DNA of 47,969 nucleotides, taken from NCBI GenBank assembly GCA_003023405.1, contig PXST01000009.1, positions 1-47,969 on the forward strand, read 5' to 3'. Positions 43,548 to 47,969 of this stretch are shown here, piece by piece. Position numbers and translations under genes: made by a program. Each line of letters begins with the position of its first letter. The first letter of the stretch is position 1. The stretch comes from Halobacteriales archaeon SW_8_68_21. GTDB lineage: Archaea; Halobacteriota; Halobacteria; Halobacteriales; Haloferacaceae. The notes beneath the pieces were generated by a model. That model was not told the origin of the DNA. It saw only the letters and a program-made list of their open reading frames with translations, and did not search any database.

Positions 43548-45119
43548 ATGGAGGCGGCACTCATCGTTCTCGACGGCTGGGGACTCGGAAGCGGCGTGGG
43601 AGGCGGTGATCGGGCGGACGGCGAGACGGTCGACCCCTCGGGGCGACCCGCGGGCCGCGACGCGGTCGCGGCCGCCGGCACGCCGACGTTCGACGACGCG
43701 ACCGCCTGCGGGGCCGACGGACGGCTCGTCGTTCACGGTCGCCGCGTCGGGCTCCCCGAGGGGCAGATGGGCAACTCGGAGGTCGGGCACCTGAACATCG
43801 GCGCGGGCCGGGTAGTCAAGCAGGCGTACACCCGGATCGCGGACGCGCTCGCGGAGGGGTCGCTCGCCGACAACGACGCCGTCGCCGACGCGCTCGACCA
43901 CGCCGCCGAGACGGGCGGTCGCGTCCACTTCATGGGACTCGTCTCCGACGGCGGCGTCCACTCGGACGTCGAGCACCTGCTCGCGCTGATCGACGCCGCC
44001 GCCGACGCGGGCGTGCCGGCGACCTCGCACGCGTTCACCGACGGCCGCGACACGGCCCCGGAGATCGCGGACGAGTTCCTCACCGAGGTGACCGCGAAGG
44101 CGGACGCGCGCGGGACAGGCCACGTCGCTACCGTGACGGGTCGGTACCACGCGATGGACCGCGACGGGAACTGGGAGCGCACGCGGAAGGCGTACGACGC
44201 GATCGTCGAGCGCGAGGCCCCTCACCGCGCGGAGACGGCCGTCGAGGCCGCGACGGCGGCCCACGAACGGGGCGAGACGGACGAGTTCGTCGAGCCGACG
44301 CTGGTCGAGGATCGGCCCGCGCTCGCCGACGGCGACGCCGTGATCTTCTTCAACTTCCGGGCGGACCGCGCCCGACAGCTGGTCCGGCTGCTCACCGACA
44401 CCGGACCGGAGTGGGGCTTCGACCTCGACCAGCCGGACCTCCGGATGACGACGATGACCGAGTACGACGAGACGTTCGAGTTCCCGGTCGCGTTCCTGCC
44501 GGAGATCCCCCCGAACACGATCGGCGAGGTCGTCGCGGACGCCGGCGGCACCCAGCTCCGGATCGCGGAGTCGGAGAAGTACCCCCACGTCACCTACTTC
44601 CTCAACGGCGGCCGCGAGGTCGAGTTCCCCGGCGAGCGACGCGAGATCGTGGAGAGTCCCGACGTCTCCACGTACGACCGGCAGCCGGCGATGTCCGCAC
44701 CGGAACTCACCGACGAGGCGGTCGGGATCATCGACGAGGAGGACCCGGACCTGATGGTGCTCAACTACGCCAACCCGGACATGGTGGGCCACACCGGTGA
44801 CTTCGACGCGGCGGTCGAGGCCGTCGAGGCCGTCGACGCGCAGCTTTCCCGGCTCCTTGACGTGATCGCCGACGCCGGCGGACACGCGGTCGTGACCGCC
44901 GACCACGGCAACGCCGACGACATGGGCACCCTTGAGGATCCTCACACTGCCCACACGTTCAATCCCGTCCCGTTCGTCTACCTGACGCCCGCCGGCGACG
45001 ACGGAGGCCGTGCGGTCCGCGAGGGCGGGTCGCTGTGCGACATCGCGCCGACCCTGCTGGATCTGATGGACCGCGACCGGCCCGCCGAGATGACCGGCGA
45101 GAGCCTGCTCGTCGAGTGA
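43548..45119 (+). CDS. gpmI: 2,3-bisphosphoglycerate-independent phosphoglycerate mutase
   Basis: A 523-residue metalloenzyme of glycolysis/gluconeogenesis that interconverts 3- and 2-phosphoglycerate. VLDGWGLGSG starts the phosphatase domain; the catalytic Ser77 lies in EGQMGNSEVGH; HAFTDGRDTAPEIADEFL and TVTGRYHAMDRDGNWER are mutase-domain blocks; ADHGNADDMG and PHTAHTFNPVPFVY hold metal ligands near the end. A Gly/Asp-rich insertion at about residues 14-40 is extra compared with bacterial enzymes. Intact. Confidence 0.95.
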   Translation: MEAALIVLDGWGLGSGVGGGDRADGETVDPSGRPAGRDAVAAAGTPTFDDATACGADGRLVVHGRRVGLPEGQMGNSEVGHLNIGAGRVVKQAYTRIADALAEGSLADNDAVADALDHAAETGGRVHFMGLVSDGGVHSDVEHLLALIDAAADAGVPATSHAFTDGRDTAPEIADEFLTEVTAKADARGTGHVATVTGRYHAMDRDGNWERTRKAYDAIVEREAPHRAETAVEAATAAHERGETDEFVEPTLVEDRPALADGDAVIFFNFRADRARQLVRLLTDTGPEWGFDLDQPDLRMTTMTEYDETFEFPVAFLPEIPPNTIGEVVADAGGTQLRIAESEKYPHVTYFLNGGREVEFPGERREIVESPDVSTYDRQPAMSAPELTDEAVGIIDEEDPDLMVLNYANPDMVGHTGDFDAAVEAVEAVDAQLSRLLDVIADAGGHAVVTADHGNADDMGTLEDPHTAHTFNPVPFVYLTPAGDDGGRAVREGGSLCDIAPTLLDLMDRDRPAEMTGESLLVE

Positions 45120-45166
45120 CCACGAATAAACGATAAACTTGGGACTGATTCCCACCCGTTCCACGG

Positions 45167-45176
45167 CATTTTAACC
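45167..45176 (+). promoter_or_regulatory. TATA box of the thiolase gene
   Basis: CATTTTAACC is centred 29 bases before the ATG at 45200, at the usual archaeal spacing for a nearly leaderless transcript. Confidence 0.5.
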
Positions 45177-45199
45177 CCGCCACCGTCGTGTGATCGACA

Positions 45200-46286
45200 A
45201 TGACAGACGACACGACGCCGGTGATCGCGGCCGCCTACCGAACGCCGCAGGGACGCGAGGGGGGCGTCTACGAGGACATCCGTAGCGAGGACCTCTCGAC
45301 GAGGCTCATCGACCACGCGCTCGACGAGACGGGACTGACGAGCGACCACGTCGACGACCTGATGTGGGGCGTCGCACAGCAGCGCACCGAGCAGGACAAC
45401 AACGTCGCGCGCGTCATCGCTCTCCTGTCCGAGTTGGGCGAGTCGGTGCCCGCGACCTCGATCAACCGCTGGTGCGCCTCCTCGATGCAAGCGGTCATCT
45501 CAGCGTCGGACGCGATCGCGGCGGGCAACCGCGACTGTATCATCGCGGGCGGCGTCGAGAACATGAGCCGCGTGCCGATGGACGGCGACTCCTACGAGCA
45601 CCTCCACCCGGAGCTATCGGAGAAGTACAACGTCTTCCAGCTTCAGATGGGGATGACCGCGGAGAAGGTCGCCGAGGAGTACGGCGTGAGCCGCGAGGCA
45701 CAAGACGAGTACGCCGCCCGGAGCCACCAACGCGCGGCGGAGGCGACCGAGTCGGGCCGGTTCGACGACGAGATCGTCGACCGCCGAGAAGCTCGCCGGC
45801 CTGTCGCCGGCGTTCACCGGGGACGGCACGGTGACCGCGGGGAACTCCTCGCAGATCTCCGACGGCGCGTCGCTGACGGTCGTGACGAGCGAGGCGTTCG
45901 CCGACGAACACGGTCTGGACGTGCTCGCCGAGGTCGGGACGAACAACGTCGCGGGGGTCGACCCCACCGTGATGGGGATCGGGCCGGTCCCCGCGGCCCG
46001 CGGCCTGCTCGACCGCGCCGGCACCGAGGTCGACGACTACGACCTTGTCGAACTCAACGAGGCGTTCGCCTCCCAGTGTGAGTACGCCCGTCGCGAACTC
46101 GGCATCGACGAGGAGGCGTACAACGTCAACGGCGGTGCCATCGCACTCGGTCACCCGCTCGGCGCGTCCGGCGCGCGCCTCCCGGTCACGCTCCTTCACG
46201 AGATGGAGAAGCGCGACGCCGAGCGCAGCCTCGCGACGCTCTGCGTCGGCTTCGGGCAGGGAGCCGCGATCGAGTTCCTCCGATAG
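45200..46286 (+). pseudogene. Acetyl-CoA C-acyltransferase (thiolase), internal deletion with frameshift
   Basis: The first 193 residues read normally: VIAAAYRTPQGREGGVYEDI, NRWCASSMQAVISASDAIAA with the nucleophilic Cys, and AGGVENMSRVPMDG. After RFDDEIV at about 45780 the frame is lost and the gene resumes in another frame as [20 protein letters not shown], then [20 protein letters not shown]. It continues to [16 protein letters not shown] (catalytic His) and [13 protein letters not shown] (second Cys region Leu-Cys). Relatives have about 20-25 more residues at the break, including the PVET/GV block. The 1,087-bp span is not a multiple of three. Both catalytic halves are otherwise perfect. 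Confidence 0.85.
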
Positions 46287-47454
46287 CGCGACGACCGGCT
46301 CTTTTCATCTGTGGTGGCGCGCGCCTGCGAGGCCGCATCGCGGCCGAGGAGCGCCGCGCGAGGGAGTCGACCCGTCGGAGTAACGCGGAGACCGGTCGAC
46401 GAGGCTGGGGAGGCGTGAGGTGCGAGGCTGTGCGGTGCGGGGCGGGACTCGAAGGGGCAGTCGCGAGGGCGGCGCAGGCGACGTAAGGACCACAACGAGG
46501 GAGCGCAAGCGACCGAGTGAGGACCGCAGCGAGCGTGCGCCGCTCTTGTTCGTCGCCGTGCGTGTAGCCGCGGTCGGGCAGCGGCTCGCCGTCGGCCGCG
46601 ACGCGCGCGCCGTCTTCAGGCTCCTCGACCACCCTCCCGATCCGCGTCAGGCCGGCCGGACACGCCTCCCGCGCCGCCGCCAGTTCCGACTCCGGCACCG
46701 CACACAGCAGCTCGAAGTCCTCGCCGAAGTGGGCCGCCAACTCGAACCGCTCGTCGGCCCCGCCTGCCACCTCCTCGACCGCGGGGTGGACCGGAACTGT
46801 CCCCCGATCCAGCTTGATCCCGACCGCGCTCGCCTCGGCCAACTGGTGACACGACCGCGCGAGTCCGTCCGAGGAGTCCATCATCGCCGTCGCGGACCCC
46901 GAAAGCGCCAGCCCGTCGGCCACGCGCGGCGTGAACCGGAACAGCTCGTTGGCGCGCTCGACCGCTGTCTCGTCTCCAGTTTTAAATAATCGCAGTGCCG
47001 CGGCGGACCGCCCCCACTCGCCAGTGACGCAGAGCGCGTCGCCGGAGGAAGCGCCGTCGCGCGTGACCGGTCCCGCGTCGGTGACCTCCCCGATCGCGGT
47101 GGTCGCGGTCGTGAACTCGGCGTGTTCGTCGAGGTCGCCGCCGACGTACTCGGCGTCGACCGCCTCGCAGACATCGACCGCGCCGGCGACGAACCGCTCC
47201 AGTGTCTCGCGGTCGAACGCCGCGTCGGCATAGACGGCGACCGCCGCGCTCGCGCTCGCGCCCGTCGCGGCGACGTCCGACAGCGACGCGCCGACCGCGC
47301 GCCAGCCCGCGGTGTACCGCGTGGTCCCCGGCGGGAAGTCGGTCCGCTCGTGGAGCATGTCCGTCGTGATGACCGTCTCGCCGACGACGGCGGCGTCGTC
47401 GCCCGCGTGCGGAAGGTCGGCCGCGAGGGCTCGGAGAGCGTCGCGCTCGTTCAC
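46186..47454 (-). CDS. thiL: Thiamine-monophosphate kinase with an abnormal C-terminal read-through tail
   Basis: The GTG at 47454 starts [71 protein letters not shown] and [14 protein letters not shown] are all classical ThiL blocks (Asp-rich metal and ATP sites). The normal end is at about 46540 ([13 protein letters not shown]). Instead of stopping, the frame continues 117 or so codons through GC-rich repeat-like DNA and into the antisense of the thiolase end, so the annotated stop at 46186 lies inside the neighbouring gene. The core enzyme looks intact and would make thiamine diphosphate from the ThiE product. The tail is probably not natural coding sequence. Confidence 0.85.
   Translation of the reverse strand: MNERDALRALAADLPHAGDDAAVVGETVITTDMLHERTDFPPGTTRYTAGWRAVGASLSDVAATGASASAAVAVYADAAFDRETLERFVAGAVDVCEAVDAEYVGGDLDEHAEFTTATTAIGEVTDAGPVTRDGASSGDALCVTGEWGRSAAALRLFKTGDETAVERANELFRFTPRVADGLALSGSATAMMDSSDGLARSCHQLAEASAVGIKLDRGTVPVHPAVEEVAGGADERFELAAHFGEDFELLCAVPESELAAAREACPAGLTRIGRVVEEPEDGARVAADGEPLPDRGYTHGDEQERRTLAAVLTRSLALPRCGPYVACAALATAPSSPAPHRTASHLTPPQPRRPVSALLRRVDSLARRSSAAMRPRRRAPPQMKRAGRRAIGGTRSRLPARSRRRASRGCARRRASPSREGA
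46290..46540. repeat. GC-rich intergenic repeat-like block between thiolase and thiL
   Basis: Read from the minus strand it shows runs such as GCTCGCTGCGGTCCTCACTC, CGGTCGCTTGCGCTCCCTCG and GTTGTGGTCCTTACGTCGCC, a style I know as a dispersed haloarchaeal intergenic sequence. Similar phrases (GTTCGCTCGTCGCTACGCTC) occur at about 35771-35795. It removed or replaced the natural thiL stop. Confidence 0.5.
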
Positions 47455-47844
47455 CGTTCCACGCTCCGCGCGTGAAAGCAATAAGCGATCGGTCCTAGTC
47501 CGCTGTCTCCCCGGCGATCGGTTCCGGTTCCCTGCCACCCCAGCGATCGGTCTCGGTCTCCCGTCACTCCCCGCGACCTCCACTCCGGCGCTCGAAGCCG
47601 GCCTCGATCTGTCCCTCGCCGAGCGCCACGCCGAATTTCGCACTACCGTGATACGTGTTGCCATGGAACATTTAACGGGGTAAAACAACATAACGAGTAT
47701 TATCATTATCAATCATTGTGTTTATTGCTATCCTCTGAATCGTATCGGCCGTAATGGCAGTATCCGTACCCGCACACGACCACGCAGGGACCCGACGCAC
47801 AGACCCGATTACCGAACGACCGCCGTAACCGCCCACACGACCCG
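47455..47844. other. Intergenic region with an AT-rich centre
   Basis: The first 50 bases contain the likely thiL promoter on the minus strand (CTTATTGC near 47481-47490). From about 47655 to 47740 the sequence turns AT-rich (CATTTAACGGGGTAAAACAA, then GAGTATTATCATTATCAATC), probably a promoter region for the gene that starts at 47845. No RNA gene recognised. Confidence 0.4.
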
Positions 47845-47969
47845 ATGACGATGCCTAACGACACGCCCGACGACACGACTCGACGCACCGACGGCACGAC
47901 AGATCCGAACTCGACGACCCGGCCCAACCGCGCGACGGAGTCGGATTCGACCACTTCTCCGCAGATGAT
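47845..47969 (+). CDS. Start of a gene running off the window, Thr/Asp-rich N-terminus
   Basis: From the ATG at 47845 (a second ATG follows at 47851) the frame is open to the end: MPNDTPDDTTRRTDGTTDPN, then more Thr, Asn, Arg and Asp. Such disordered polar beginnings are common on haloarchaeal proteins. Nothing allows a function to be assigned, and the short open length means it could also be chance. Confidence 0.35.
   Translation, partial: MTMPNDTPDDTTRRTDGTTDPNSTTRPNRATESDSTTSPQM

Overview
The window reads as chromosomal DNA of a haloarchaeon, most likely Halorubrum or a close relative. The DNA is GC-rich, the predicted proteins are very acidic (Asp/Glu-rich), many starts look leaderless with a TATA-like box about 25 bases upstream, and the gene families are haloarchaeal (CetZ, CheF, DUF5813, bacterioruberin genes, halophilic 2Fe-2S ferredoxin). 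The genus is an inference from recognised protein sequences; no search was run.

Layout. 0-5.2 kb: 3' end of an XPD/Rad3-type helicase, a membrane transglutaminase, aIF1, a broken UbiA prenyltransferase, two broken convergent small genes and ferredoxin. 5.4-14.3 kb: CheF-like protein, a membrane protein, a non-coding IS605-like element with hairpin ends, a broken MOSC gene, ArsN2-like acetyltransferase, a broken ATP-grasp gene, DUF5813, thymidylate kinase, a CNNM/CBS transporter and a universal stress protein remnant. 14.3-27.6 kb: epimerase, cetZ, cofC remnant, cofG (F420 chromophore), mscS, a MATE pump, thiE-thiM (thiamine salvage), an SDR, the bacterioruberin cluster crtD-lyeJ-cruF, a truncated dacZ (c-di-AMP synthase) and usp. 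27.6-33.7 kb: a low-GC accessory island with decayed TnpB, IS6 and DDE transposases, two regulators, and a Tat-exported protein followed by a two-helix membrane protein, which I read as a candidate archaeocin/immunity pair. 33.7-48 kb: MBL hydrolase, moaA, tRNA-Arg(TCT), a 945-residue secreted nuclease with a lamin-tail domain, UPF0200/UPF0201, membrane proteins, a GNAT, an EamA exporter, a regulator, gpmI, a broken thiolase and thiL.

The most striking property is a set of about eleven clean lesions in normally intact core genes: missing internal segments, mostly with loss of frame and no scattered stop codons. One, in cruF, carries a perfect 99-bp copy of lyeJ in place of its own middle. This pattern fits assembly error at least as well as biology. 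It should be settled from reads before any gene-loss claim is made, particularly for dacZ. By contrast, the transposase genes of the island are decayed in the ordinary way, with stops and several frameshifts.
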